DNA from: Chryseobacterium fluminis
GTDB taxonomy: Bacteria > Bacteroidota > Bacteroidia > Flavobacteriales > Weeksellaceae
Assembly (NCBI RefSeq): GCF_026314945.1
Contig: NZ_CP111121.1
Location: 1,364,001-1,428,000 of the forward strand
Reading direction: 5' to 3'
DNA: 64,000 nt
The notes beneath the pieces were generated by a model. The model was not told where the DNA came from. It did no database searches and saw only the letters and a list, made by a program, of their open reading frames with translations. The stretch's first letter is position 1; the number at the start of each line of letters is the position of its first letter. Shown in pieces: positions 18,624-27,698 of this stretch. The position numbers and the translations under genes were made by a program.

Positions 18624-19505
18624 TTGAAAAAAACGATAATTTTTTCATCAGCGGCATTTCTGGCACTGGTGAATACCGCATACGGACAGGTGGGCGTTAA
18701 TATTTCCACGCCTCAGTCAACATTAGATATCAGGGCAGTCAATCCTACAGGGACCTCTGCCAAAGCAGATGGAATTTTAATTCCCCGGGTAGACCGGCAG
18801 CGGGCCCAGAACATGGCTTCCGTTGAAAGGTCTACGATCATCTACATTAATAATTACACGACGGGAACTCAGACGGGAAAAGCCCAGAACATCGATAATA
18901 CGGGCTTCTACCATTACAATGGCAGCCAGTGGGAAAAGCTGTTTTATACCGATAAAAGCGCGCTTACAGGAAATATAAAATATTCAGTAAGAGCAACTGA
19001 CCATAACGGCTGGTATTTGCTGGACGGAAGAGCTGTTTCTGCTTTCCCGGCTGCAGTGCAGGCCAGGGCACAGGCGTTAGGTTTCACAGCCAACATCCCG
19101 AATGCTTCAGACAGGGTTCTGAAAACAAAAAATACCACCGAAAATGTGGCAACTGCGGGAGGAAGTAATGTACTGACCATCTCACAGGGTAATTTACCCA
19201 ATATAACACTTACCAACAATACCAGCGGAACTACTGCCGCAGCGGGAGCCCACGCGCATAACCCTGCCGTAGGGAGCGCCTACCTCCTGTCCGGAACAAG
19301 TGCCGGAAACAACGGAACCGGCTATGGTAATGCCGGAAACGGTGCCTGGGGAGGGGTAAACTCGAGAGCCAATACGGCTGCTGCGGGCGTCCACACCCAT
19401 ATCTTCAGCGGAACGGTAACAACCCCTCTCGGGGGAAGTGGTGTGTCAGTTGATAACAGGTCTCCCTACTTATCGGTCAATACTTTTATTTATTTAGGTG
19501 AATAA
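18624..19505 (+). CDS. Secreted phage tail-collar-like protein, copy 2 (293 aa), TTG start
   Basis: A paralogue of its neighbours with the same order: signal peptide (KKTIIFSSAAFLALVNTAYG), QVGVNISTPQSTLDI, PRVDRQRAQNMAS, GWYLLDGRAV, ISQGNLPNITL, HTH pairs and the ending NTFIYLGE. The start codon is TTG at 18624; no ATG or GTG gives a complete signal peptide. It lies 47 bases after copy 1 with no terminator between. The Gly-rich loop (AGNNGTGYGNAGNGAWGG) differs from the other copies. Confidence 0.82.
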   Translation: MKKTIIFSSAAFLALVNTAYGQVGVNISTPQSTLDIRAVNPTGTSAKADGILIPRVDRQRAQNMASVERSTIIYINNYTTGTQTGKAQNIDNTGFYHYNGSQWEKLFYTDKSALTGNIKYSVRATDHNGWYLLDGRAVSAFPAAVQARAQALGFTANIPNASDRVLKTKNTTENVATAGGSNVLTISQGNLPNITLTNNTSGTTAAAGAHAHNPAVGSAYLLSGTSAGNNGTGYGNAGNGAWGGVNSRANTAAAGVHTHIFSGTVTTPLGGSGVSVDNRSPYLSVNTFIYLGE

Positions 19506-19540
19506 TCTGTTATTATTTATAATACTCTTCAAGCAAAATC

Positions 19541-20416
19541 ATGAATAGCAAATCATTATTATCAGTTATATTATTATCAGTTTTTGGTACGGCCTGCAGC
19601 CAGGTCGGAATCAATACTGCCACTCCTCTTTCAACGTTGGATATCAATGCCAAAAACCCTACAGGAACGACCACGAATACAGATGGGATGCTAATCCCGA
19701 GAGTAGACCGCCAGCGTGCACAGAATATGGGTACCGTGGAAATATCCACCATGATATATGTTAATGATTATACCACAGGCACTCAGACAGCAAAAGCCCA
19801 GAATATCGATGCCAGCGGATTCTATTTTTATAATGGAACTGCCTGGGAAAAAATCAACAAAACCCTGTTGTCGCACCCATTGGGAAGTGTTACCCAGTCA
19901 TTTAAGTCAGCAGATCACGACGGCTGGTACCTGCTGAACGGCAGGGCCATTTCTACGCTTCCGGCCGGTGCGCAGGCAGCAGCAACAAGTTTAGGCCTAA
20001 CCACCAATTTATATGATGCTACAGACCGAACTCTGAAAACCAGAAGCACGGCAGAAAATGTAGGTACTACCGGGGGAAGTAATTCATTCGCCATTTCACA
20101 AAGCAACCTTCCTAATATCAGCTTAACCTCTACTGTTGCCGGCACGGCCTTATCAGCAGGAGCACACACGCATAACACAGATACGGGAGGTGCCTTTTTA
20201 TATGCCGGCACCAGTACAGGCAATGATGGCTCCGGACATGGAGGTACTGCGAGTCCCACGTTATTTGGCGGTGTCGGAGTAGGCATTACAGGTTCTGCCC
20301 CGGACCATAGCCATACCTTTACCGGAACAACGTCCACTACATTGGGATCCGGGCAAACCCTGAACAACCAGTCTGCCTATCTTGCCGTAAACACTTTTAT
20401 TTATTTAGGCCAGTAA
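19541..20416 (+). CDS. Secreted phage tail-collar-like protein, copy 3 (291 aa)
   Basis: The third tandem paralogue: signal peptide (MNSKSLLSVILLSVFGTACS), QVGINTATPLSTLDI, PRVDRQRAQNMGTVE, GWYLLNGRAI, ISQSNLPNISL, AHTHN and HSHTF, ending NTFIYLGQ. FGTACS resembles a lipobox, so it might be lipidated rather than released; the other two copies lack such a Cys. It follows copy 2 by 35 bases and is closed by a terminator at 20431-20462. Confidence 0.82.
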   Translation: MNSKSLLSVILLSVFGTACSQVGINTATPLSTLDINAKNPTGTTTNTDGMLIPRVDRQRAQNMGTVEISTMIYVNDYTTGTQTAKAQNIDASGFYFYNGTAWEKINKTLLSHPLGSVTQSFKSADHDGWYLLNGRAISTLPAGAQAAATSLGLTTNLYDATDRTLKTRSTAENVGTTGGSNSFAISQSNLPNISLTSTVAGTALSAGAHTHNTDTGGAFLYAGTSTGNDGSGHGGTASPTLFGGVGVGITGSAPDHSHTFTGTTSTTLGSGQTLNNQSAYLAVNTFIYLGQ

Positions 20417-20430
20417 GTATACCGGATGAC

Positions 20431-20462
20431 AACACCTGTAGGAATATTGCAGGTGTTTTTAT
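20431..20462 (+). terminator. Terminator of the collar operon
   Basis: AACACCTG (20431-20438) pairs with CAGGTGTT (20450-20457), followed by a T run. Confidence 0.85.
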
Positions 20463-20605
20463 AGATTTCTGTATGAATTTTTATGAAATGTCATTCAAAA
20501 CGTTATCCAATAATATCCTGTGTCCCGTGATCGGCATTTATTCTCATCTTTTGAATATTTTACACAAATAAGTCTTTAATTATTAGCTTTAATACAACTT
20601 ATCAG

Positions 20606-20613
20606 TATATTTG
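20606..20613 (+). promoter_or_regulatory. Candidate -7 promoter element TATATTTG
   Basis: An exact TAnnTTTG, about 120 bases before the gene at 20732. The -33 TTG is not clear. Confidence 0.4.
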
Positions 20614-20731
20614 CGCCTTTAAAATTAATATGCATTGCATTATTCTTATACTAGAGGAAAATAATCAACAGTCTTACTATAGTAAATATTCACTTTATTT
20701 TATAAAATAAATCATTTTAAAACTTTTAAAC

Positions 20732-21793
20732 ATGAAAAAACATGCATCGGTTATAGTTGCTACTCTGTTTTCAGCGGTTCTCTATTCCCAGGTGGGAATC
20801 AATACCCAAAATCCTAAAGGAACACTGGATGTATCAGCAAAAAGTACGGACGGAACATTACCTGAAGGTTTTCTTCTTCCCAGGCTTACAGGAGAACAGA
20901 TAAAATCAGCCGATAATCAGTATACTTCTGATCAGACGGGGATTATAGTTTATGCATCTTCCGCTGTTTCAGTATCAAGTCCTAAGACGGTCAATATCAA
21001 TGCAGCAGGATATTACTACTTTGACGGAAATGTCTGGCAGAAGCTTGATAAAACCATCAATGCGAGGAGCGGCGTTTCGCTTTCGGGCAATGATGTGATC
21101 CTGGGAGGATCTCTCGGGCAGGCTACTACAATTTCCAATAATGGAAATTCACTGAGCATATCGGGTACTACATCCACCACAACTTTCGATCAGGCGGGAA
21201 ATGTCGGAATCGGTACCACGACTCCTACCCAACGTCTGGATGTCGACGGTAGTGCCCGTGTCCGAAATATTCCTTCCGCCGGAGGTACTGTCATGCTTAC
21301 CGCAGATAACGATGGGCTCATCAGAAAGCAGGCACTTCCCGCCCCATCTGCTCCGGTAATACAGGCCGTTTTTTCTGCAACCGGTGTTAATCTCAATCCA
21401 TCCAACTGGGGAGCTTATAATTATACCGGAACCACGATTACCATTCCGGCCAACAGCAAATATATTGTTAATACAACTCAGCTGGTTACAAATTTCGTTA
21501 ATATGCCAACGGGCCAGTCTGTCTGGGTACGCAGCAGCTTTTCAGACAGTCCCACTACTTTTGTATTTACGCCGGACATCGTAGGTTCCAATCTTATGAG
21601 TGGAATCTGGGGGCCAGCTACTCAGTTTGGTCTTGTTTCAGGATCTCTGATATTAAATAATACTTCATCTTCTGCAAAAGTTTATTATTATTGGGCCGGA
21701 AGCGTAGCTGTTAATGGCTATACGGGTACCATTGATAATTTTGGAGGATCAACCTGGGCAGAAAACCAGATGTATGCTCTTCCTATCAACTGA
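20732..21793 (+). CDS. Secreted fibre-like protein with QVGINT motif (353 aa)
   Basis: A signal peptide (MKKHASVIVATLFSAVLYS) is followed by QVGINTQNPKGTLDVSAKS. A second VGIGTTTPTQRLDVDGSARVR copy of the motif lies near residue 155, a unit seen in trimeric fibre-like surface proteins. The last ~150 residues (SWGAYNY..., ITIPANSKYIVNTTQL..., WAGSVAVNGYTG) look like a beta-sandwich head and have no tail-collar motifs. It has its own terminator. Probably a secreted surface protein; function unknown. Confidence 0.8.
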   Translation: MKKHASVIVATLFSAVLYSQVGINTQNPKGTLDVSAKSTDGTLPEGFLLPRLTGEQIKSADNQYTSDQTGIIVYASSAVSVSSPKTVNINAAGYYYFDGNVWQKLDKTINARSGVSLSGNDVILGGSLGQATTISNNGNSLSISGTTSTTTFDQAGNVGIGTTTPTQRLDVDGSARVRNIPSAGGTVMLTADNDGLIRKQALPAPSAPVIQAVFSATGVNLNPSNWGAYNYTGTTITIPANSKYIVNTTQLVTNFVNMPTGQSVWVRSSFSDSPTTFVFTPDIVGSNLMSGIWGPATQFGLVSGSLILNNTSSSAKVYYYWAGSVAVNGYTGTIDNFGGSTWAENQMYALPIN

Positions 21794-21868
21794 TAACAGG
21801 ATTTCCGGATCATTTGTATGAACATAGGATATTTACTCTAAAAATCAAATTGCTGTTTACAGCAAAAG

Positions 21869-21901
21869 AAGCCGGCACTGATCTTCATCGCCGGCTTTTT
21901 A
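21869..21901. terminator. Terminator after the fibre-like gene
   Basis: AAGCCGGC (21869-21876) pairs with GCCGGCTT (21890-21897), followed by T residues. A T-rich stretch on the other strand could also let it serve the small minus-strand frame at 21899-22090. Confidence 0.85.
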
Positions 21902-22090
21902 CATATCCATTACGATTAACCTGAAACAGACAATCCCATTCCAGGCTAAAATTCCCTGCTTCGATATATTATGAGTGATTCCGATATCAATTTCCGGTGC
22001 ACAGATAACGTTCAGACTTTTATGAAACTCATGATTCACTATCAAAACAGGTGAGAACGGACAATCTCTCACCCACCAATCCTTGTGCAT
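21899..22090 (-). CDS. Possible small hypothetical protein (63 aa)
   Basis: A 63-codon frame starting MHKDWWVRDCPFSPVLIVNHEF with alternating hydrophobic residues and two Cys. It ends at the terminator stem, which is compatible with a real transcript. No family recognised; it may be a fragment of a longer beta-sheet domain. Confidence 0.33.
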   Translation of the reverse strand: MHKDWWVRDCPFSPVLIVNHEFHKSLNVICAPEIDIGITHNISKQGILAWNGIVCFRLIVMDM

Positions 22091-22159
22091 ATATTCTTTT
22101 AAAACTTAAAAAGCAGTCCGCAATTTCTTCATTATATTTGTGAAACAAAAAACTTCGTT

Positions 22160-22633
22160 TTGAATATAATTTCTTTTGAAAAGGGTGTTTCCCAGGAAAC
22201 GATCGACAAAAATGCAGAGAATATTAAAATTGCCCGGCTTAACCTTTCAGATTTTAATGAGAGGATGGGTAAAGATTATGATCTTATCTGCCGGTTTAAC
22301 AACGAAAATCCGCGATTTTTCTTAAAACAGGAGTTGAGATATCCTGAAAATACCAATACCATAGCCAGCCAGATCAACTGGCTTCTGACGTGGAAAAGGG
22401 AAATTAAAGACAGAGGCTATTTTAAAATATTCTTTAATGATATTCAGAGAGAATTTGAAAAAATTAACTGGTATAACTCCCCATACATCCAAAAGGACAA
22501 GGTATACCATAAAATCGCTGAAGATTTTAAAAAGAAATACACAGATTATGCACCCCTGGGATTTTTAAATGAAGAGGATGAAAAGTATATCAGAGAAGAA
22601 ATACATAAAAAGTTTTTGCAGCACCTTCCCTAA
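22160..22633 (+). CDS. Hypothetical cytoplasmic protein (157 aa), TTG start
   Basis: The product is charged and helical (NAENIKIARLNLSDFNERMGKDYDLICRF..., WLLTWKREIKDRGYFKIFF..., EEDEKYIREEIHKKFLQHLP). No signal peptide or membrane segment. No ATG or GTG is available near the start; the frame opens with TTG 22160, and a -7 element TATATTTG at 22133-22140 would place transcription start just before it. Family not recognised. Confidence 0.68.
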   Translation: MNIISFEKGVSQETIDKNAENIKIARLNLSDFNERMGKDYDLICRFNNENPRFFLKQELRYPENTNTIASQINWLLTWKREIKDRGYFKIFFNDIQREFEKINWYNSPYIQKDKVYHKIAEDFKKKYTDYAPLGFLNEEDEKYIREEIHKKFLQHLP

Positions 22634-22658
22634 CCATAAAAGCTTTACTATAAAACAA

Positions 22659-22678
22659 AATCCCGGTTATCCGGGATT
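22659..22678 (-). terminator. Terminator of the DUF2911 gene
   Basis: AATCCCGG-TTAT-CCGGGATT hairpin with TTTTGTTTT following on the minus strand, located 20 bases past the DUF2911 stop codon. Confidence 0.8.
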
Positions 22679-22697
22679 CTGATTACTTATACTTTAA

Positions 22698-23216
22698 TTA
22701 TTTGATCTCCACGGGAACCGAGATTTGATCCCAGTCCATAGTGAATCCGTTACTGTTTACTTTATATATTAAAGTTTCCTGTTTCGCTTTTAACGCTTTT
22801 GTTTTTACATCTACGCGCAGAGCATCTTTTCCTTCTTCGTATTTATAAGCGCCCCACTGTTTTGGCTCTTTATTAAAAATCGCAGTCCACGTTCCGCTTT
22901 CTTTTGGCATTAAGAAAAAGCTGTATTTACCCGCAGGCAGTTTTTTACCCTGAACGGTAATGTCTTTATCTGTTTCAAAGGTAGTGGCCTCATTGGCACC
23001 CGCACGCCAAACCTTATTATAAGGCACCAAATCGCCCCAGATTTTACGATCTTTTACAGAAGGGCTGCTGTAGGCTATGGTAACCGTTGCATCTTTAATT
23101 TTTCCTGTAGCCGTAGCCGCAGGGCTGGCAGGTTTTTTCGTGTCCTGTGCAAAAGCGTTTACAGACATCGTCATTGCAGCAACAAGGACGGTAGCAGATC
23201 TAAGGATTGTTTTCAT
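22698..23216 (-). CDS. DUF2911 domain protein, secreted (172 aa)
   Basis: A signal peptide ([23 protein letters not shown]) precedes a DUF2911 domain recognised by [67 protein letters not shown] and the closing [14 protein letters not shown]. The family is widespread in Bacteroidetes and its function is unknown. It is monocistronic, with a terminator 20 bases downstream. Confidence 0.93.
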   Translation of the reverse strand: MKTILRSATVLVAAMTMSVNAFAQDTKKPASPAATATGKIKDATVTIAYSSPSVKDRKIWGDLVPYNKVWRAGANEATTFETDKDITVQGKKLPAGKYSFFLMPKESGTWTAIFNKEPKQWGAYKYEEGKDALRVDVKTKALKAKQETLIYKVNSNGFTMDWDQISVPVEIK

Positions 23217-23327
23217 AATACTTATATTTATTTGTTTGTTCTTTATTCTTCACTCTATATCCTTCCTCTTTGTTCCTACTTCTTTATTCTTTATTCTTTC
23301 CTCTTCACTCCTTCCCCCATTCTCCAT

Positions 23328-25019
23328 TCACGAATTTACTGCTTTCGATCTATAAAACAGCAACCCGATGGCCGAAAATATAATGACTGCCGCTGCCCCG
23401 ATGACATTGAGCCACAGAAAAGAAACAATATCGAGCTGATACACGGCAATAACAGTCATTTCTGATAAAATGGCAGCAATAAATACATTAGAGCCGTTGA
23501 TTTTCTTATAATAAAAGGCAACCAGGAAAATCCCCAGTATCGGACCGTAGAAAAGAGATCCTAAAACATTCACCGCTTCGATAAGGGAACCCATCTGCGT
23601 GGCAAACATGGCGACACCGATTGAGAATAAGCCCCATGCTAAAGTGTGCAGCCGGCTGAACTTCAGTTCCGTTTCATCATCAGGAATTTCTTTTCGGAAT
23701 ATCAGATGGACGTCTTTCAGGGAACAGGCGGCCAGGGAATTCAGCGCTGCGGAAATGGAACCCCAGCTGGCGAGGAAAATGACGGCAAACAGTAAACCGA
23801 TCATGCCTGCAGGCAGGGTATTTTTCACAAAGTACAGGAAAATATAATTGGTATCCGTTTTCTCCGCATTATAGCTGGAATGATTGATCGCTTCCTCTAC
23901 TCTTCCGTGAAGTGCTTTTACCTCAGTCTGTGTATTTTTAAAATCCTGCACCGCTTTTTTGAGTTGTGGGGAATGCGTTTCCTTCAGCTTTAAAATCTCT
24001 TTCGACTCTGCATTAAATTTTACCTGTAAATGCTGATGTTCTTTCTCGAAAACCGCAGCCTGCTGGGGTTGTGTGTCCTTTAGATATTGATAAGAACGTT
24101 CATTAAAATAAATCGGAGCCGGTTTCAGGGAGAAGAATGCGAAAAGCAGGGCACCGATGAGAAGAATCGCAAACTGCATCGGAATTTTAACCAGTCCGTT
24201 CAGCAGCAGTCCCATTTTGGCGTTGGTATTGTCTTTCGCCGTAATATACCTTCCGACCTGGCTCTGGTCGGTCCCGAAGTAAGATAATGCCAGAAAAAAA
24301 CCGCCGATCAGCCCGCTCCAGATATTGTATTTATCTTTCCAGTCGAATTCTGTAGTGATGACATTAAGCTTTCCGGATTTTCCCGCCAGATATAGCGCGT
24401 CTGTAAAACCGATTCCGTTCGGCATATTTTCAATGAGCAGGTACCCGGCAAAAGCCATGGTTCCCAGGATAATGAGAAACTGTAATTTCTGGGTATGAGC
24501 GATTGCCTTTGCACCGCCGACATAGGTATAGATCAGCAGAATGCCTCCTGTTAAAACATTGGTTAAATAAATATTCCAGTTTAAAACGCTCGACAGGATA
24601 ATGCTCGGAGCGTAGATGCTGATTCCTGTTGACAGGCCTCTGGAGAAAAGAAAAAGAAGTGAAGTGAGTACCCTTGTTTTTTTATCAAACCGGTTTTCCA
24701 GATACTCATAGGCGGTATAAACATTTAAGCGCTGAAAAATAGGAATGAATGTGATACAGATTACGATCATTGCCAGAGGCAGACCGAAATAATACTGAAC
24801 GAATCGCATCCCGTCGGTATACGCCTGGCCCGGTGCCGAAAGAAAGGTAATGGCACTGGCCTGTGTAGCCATAATTCCGATAAGCACAATGTACCAGGGC
24901 ATTTTATTATCGGCCTTCAGGTAAGATTCGTTGCTTTTCTGGCCACGACCGATGAATACGCCGTATACCACCACTGCAACAAGGGTAAAAATAAGAACAG
25001 TCCAGTCTATTGTACTCAT
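23328..25019 (-). CDS. Sodium:solute symporter, SSS family (563 aa)
   Basis: A multi-pass symporter of the SSS/LeuT fold. It begins MSTIDWTVLIFTLVAVVVYG and has ATQASAITFLSAPGQAYTDGMRFVQYYFGLP, QYYFGLP, YTYVGGAKAIAHTQKLQF and FGTDQSQVGRYITAKD, all typical. A charged, coiled-coil-like insertion of about 100 residues (EKEHQHLQVKFNAESKEILKLKE...) sits between later membrane segments and makes the protein longer than average. The substrate is unknown; coupling with a PIG-L deacetylase suggests an amino-sugar or its product. Its ATG overlaps the stop codon of the 34-codon gene upstream. Confidence 0.93.
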   Translation of the reverse strand: MSTIDWTVLIFTLVAVVVYGVFIGRGQKSNESYLKADNKMPWYIVLIGIMATQASAITFLSAPGQAYTDGMRFVQYYFGLPLAMIVICITFIPIFQRLNVYTAYEYLENRFDKKTRVLTSLLFLFSRGLSTGISIYAPSIILSSVLNWNIYLTNVLTGGILLIYTYVGGAKAIAHTQKLQFLIILGTMAFAGYLLIENMPNGIGFTDALYLAGKSGKLNVITTEFDWKDKYNIWSGLIGGFFLALSYFGTDQSQVGRYITAKDNTNAKMGLLLNGLVKIPMQFAILLIGALLFAFFSLKPAPIYFNERSYQYLKDTQPQQAAVFEKEHQHLQVKFNAESKEILKLKETHSPQLKKAVQDFKNTQTEVKALHGRVEEAINHSSYNAEKTDTNYIFLYFVKNTLPAGMIGLLFAVIFLASWGSISAALNSLAACSLKDVHLIFRKEIPDDETELKFSRLHTLAWGLFSIGVAMFATQMGSLIEAVNVLGSLFYGPILGIFLVAFYYKKINGSNVFIAAILSEMTVIAVYQLDIVSFLWLNVIGAAAVIIFSAIGLLFYRSKAVNS

Positions 25020-25120
25020 GCCCAGAATTTAGTAAATAAATAATAAAATATGATCTGAACGGCCAGTGCCACCGCTAGCAGCAGGTACCAGGTATTCCAG
25101 TTTTTAAGTTGGTTTTTCAT
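25016..25120 (-). CDS. 34-residue single-span membrane microprotein
   Basis: The frame starts at ATG 25120, overlapping the TGA of the PIG-L gene by one base, and ends in a TGA overlapping the ATG of the symporter by ATGA. The peptide begins MKNQLKNWNTWYLL, has one hydrophobic helix of about 22 residues (LLLAVALAVQIIFYYLF), and ends KFWA. Both junctions are typical of translational coupling. It is too short for most gene callers. A role as an accessory subunit of the symporter is inference, by analogy with small partners of other transporters. Confidence 0.72.
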   Translation of the reverse strand: MKNQLKNWNTWYLLLAVALAVQIIFYYLFTKFWA

Positions 25121-27624
25121 CAGTTCTTCTGTGCAGATAAAAAGTTTAAAAATAAACGGGCCGCCCCGACATTCCCCGCAGGCAGCTGTCTGAAAAATGC
25201 CAATGGGGTATAGATAAAATTCCCTTTGCCGTACCTGGCGTATAAAGTAGATCCCCGGAGAGGCTCCTCGCCTGTATCGTGCATTTCAAACAGCGGCTCA
25301 TACGCGCCATCCCACTGAACCGGGAAATAGGCACCACGCTCCTGCACCCAGCCCTTAAAATCTTCCGCCGTAATTCTGTTCGGATCGTTCAGTAATTTAT
25401 GATTGGGATTTAAGATTGTAACCGCCGAATTTTCTTCGGTAACCCGTTTGTTCGCAATGCTGAAGTTATACATTCCCAATTGGTCCACCGTTGCATCCTG
25501 GTTGGTATTATACTGCATCACCAGATTCCCACCGTCTTTTACGTAAGACCATAAAAAAGGCATCCAGCGGCCCAGCTTTTTCTCCGTATTATTGGCACGG
25601 ATTCCCAATACGATGGCATCATACTGTGACAGCTTATTCCGGCTGCTGTTTCCGGCAGATCCATCAGGGTTGCCATAGAAATCTTCATCTTTCAGAACCT
25701 CTACCTGTATCCCGGCAATGCGCAGAAATTCAGGAACGAAATCACCCGCTCCTTCTATATACCCCACTTTTTTTACCTTCGCCTGAATATCACCTTTCAT
25801 CACGGTGACCGCTGCAGGTGCGAAGTATTGTAAAGAGGGTAAATGCGGGTACTGAATAAGCACCTGTTTTTTATGATATGGTACACCATCTGCAACAAAG
25901 TCGGCATCCAGTTGTACACGGGTTGAATTGATTGCGGCAAGCTTATTTTTCGGAATTATACAGTCGACCGTAAAATCTTTTCCATTAATAGATTTTAATT
26001 CACTGCCGCCTAACCGCTCCCCTTTGTACGTCAGGTCTAAAATACCTTTATTGAACTGTTTATCAGAATTAATCTTGACATTTAAACTTAAATGTAAATC
26101 TTCATTTTCTTTGGCCAGGTAAAGTGGCTGTGTAAATTTCAGTTCCAATGCAGGAACAATGCGCAGGGCTTCCACTACATCACCGCGCACCGGGTCTAAT
26201 TTTTTAAACGACAAAGGAAGCTGAACCTCAAACTTTTCCGAACCGATTCTTAAACCAAGCAATACATTCAGGGGTGACTCTGCCTCCGGTAAACCGATTA
26301 AAGTATCACTCGGAACAGAAAAGGTGGCCGCGTTCGTGGCCGGTTTTGCCAGCCAGTACGGTTCGGTAAGTGCTGCATCCGCTGGAATCTGAATTTTATG
26401 ATCTATGGTAATTAAAGAATCTCTTGACAGTTTTCTGTTGAAGCTTTCTGATTGATTTAACCATTTTACATTTTCTAAAACGACAGGATGTGTCGCCCTC
26501 GAAATTACATTGAGTCTGAAATTGAGATGATCCCCGGCAATTGCTTCAGCCTGACCGGTAACCGCCTCGCCCATAAATCCCGCACAGCTTAAAATAATGC
26601 GGTCTAGAGATTTTATTTTATCACTTTTGAGGTCTGCATCCTGTAGCGCCATTATCTTCTTCCGTAAAGCAAGCAAAGCAGGTAAGCTACGTTCCGGATC
26701 ATTGAAACTGAAATCGGAAATAATCTTATCCAATGACTGATCGATGTCCGCGTGTCCTCGTGTTGTCCACGTTTTAACAATCCCGTCAAAAAGGGTTGTC
26801 TTTGCAGGCTCACCAGCGACATGCGAAAAATACTCGGTTCTGATACCGGCTACAGACTGTGTGCCTGCACCCTGGCTCTTATGTAAGCTTCTGCTTAATC
26901 CCGCCAGTTCGCCATAGCCCATTCCCAGTTGCGCATCATATTGCCCGACGGTAACTTTCAGTTGATTTTCAGCCGTGGTATTCACCGCACCAAACCGGAA
27001 AGTATTCCACAGCACACGTTTGGGCTGCCAGGCATTAACATATTTCAGCTGATCTGGGAATGCCGTTTTATCGCCTGCCAGCTTAAAAGCTTTTTCTGCG
27101 ATCACTGCCGAAGCCGCATGCTGTCCATGTCCTGCCGCCGAAGTCGGAGGAAAACGACAGATGATCACATCCGGACGGAACTGACGGATTACCCAAACAA
27201 CATCTGCTGTAATGCTGTCGGCATCCCATTGTTTAAAAGTATCGGTCGTATTTTTAGAGAATCCGAAATCAATCGCGCGGGTAAAAAACTGTTGGGCACC
27301 GTCTAATTTTCTGGCCTCCAAAAGTTCATGCGTCCTGATTAAACCCAAGGCTGCCCCCTGCTCTGTTCCCAATAAATTCTGCCCGCCATCGCCTCTGGTT
27401 AAAGAAAGATAGCCCGTTTCCACATTCTGGTCGTTGATTAACCACGAGAGCAATCCCGTATTTTCATCATCGGGATGGGCTGCCAGGTATAAAACTTTAG
27501 GCAGGTGTTTCAGGGTTTTAAGGTCGCGGTAAATGTCAGATGATTTGGAAGGCCGGACCTGCTGGGCCGAACCGGAAGCCGGATAAAAGCCAAGGATCAG
27601 TACAATGATTACTTTTTTAAACAT
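25120..27624 (-). CDS. PIG-L family deacetylase, large secreted form (834 aa)
   Basis: A signal peptide (MFKKVIIVLILGFYPASGSA) is followed by a PIG-L/LmbE domain. AHPDDE at residues 49-54 and GHGQH at 165-169 supply metal ligands, and RGDGGQN plus RTHELLEARKLDGA are characteristic. The next ~400 residues are beta-rich. The C-terminal ~220 residues resemble a glutamine-amidotransferase-like or trehalose-utilisation-like fold (YDAIVLGIRANNTEKKLG..., GGNLVMQYN). PIG-L enzymes remove N-acetyl groups from amino sugars. This is the first gene of the coupled operon with the microprotein and the symporter, suggesting periplasmic deacetylation followed by import. Confidence 0.9.
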   Translation of the reverse strand: MFKKVIIVLILGFYPASGSAQQVRPSKSSDIYRDLKTLKHLPKVLYLAAHPDDENTGLLSWLINDQNVETGYLSLTRGDGGQNLLGTEQGAALGLIRTHELLEARKLDGAQQFFTRAIDFGFSKNTTDTFKQWDADSITADVVWVIRQFRPDVIICRFPPTSAAGHGQHAASAVIAEKAFKLAGDKTAFPDQLKYVNAWQPKRVLWNTFRFGAVNTTAENQLKVTVGQYDAQLGMGYGELAGLSRSLHKSQGAGTQSVAGIRTEYFSHVAGEPAKTTLFDGIVKTWTTRGHADIDQSLDKIISDFSFNDPERSLPALLALRKKIMALQDADLKSDKIKSLDRIILSCAGFMGEAVTGQAEAIAGDHLNFRLNVISRATHPVVLENVKWLNQSESFNRKLSRDSLITIDHKIQIPADAALTEPYWLAKPATNAATFSVPSDTLIGLPEAESPLNVLLGLRIGSEKFEVQLPLSFKKLDPVRGDVVEALRIVPALELKFTQPLYLAKENEDLHLSLNVKINSDKQFNKGILDLTYKGERLGGSELKSINGKDFTVDCIIPKNKLAAINSTRVQLDADFVADGVPYHKKQVLIQYPHLPSLQYFAPAAVTVMKGDIQAKVKKVGYIEGAGDFVPEFLRIAGIQVEVLKDEDFYGNPDGSAGNSSRNKLSQYDAIVLGIRANNTEKKLGRWMPFLWSYVKDGGNLVMQYNTNQDATVDQLGMYNFSIANKRVTEENSAVTILNPNHKLLNDPNRITAEDFKGWVQERGAYFPVQWDGAYEPLFEMHDTGEEPLRGSTLYARYGKGNFIYTPLAFFRQLPAGNVGAARLFLNFLSAQKN

Positions 27625-27698
27625 TTAGATTTGCTTTGCGGGGCAAATATAAGTAAATCATCTTTCTTTCAAACGTAAAAGAACCGGACTCTGAATTT

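Noticed and set aside
17716-20416. Prophage or tailocin fragment
   Set aside because: Only collar-like proteins with signal peptides are present; no capsid, tail tube, sheath, baseplate or lysis genes adjoin.
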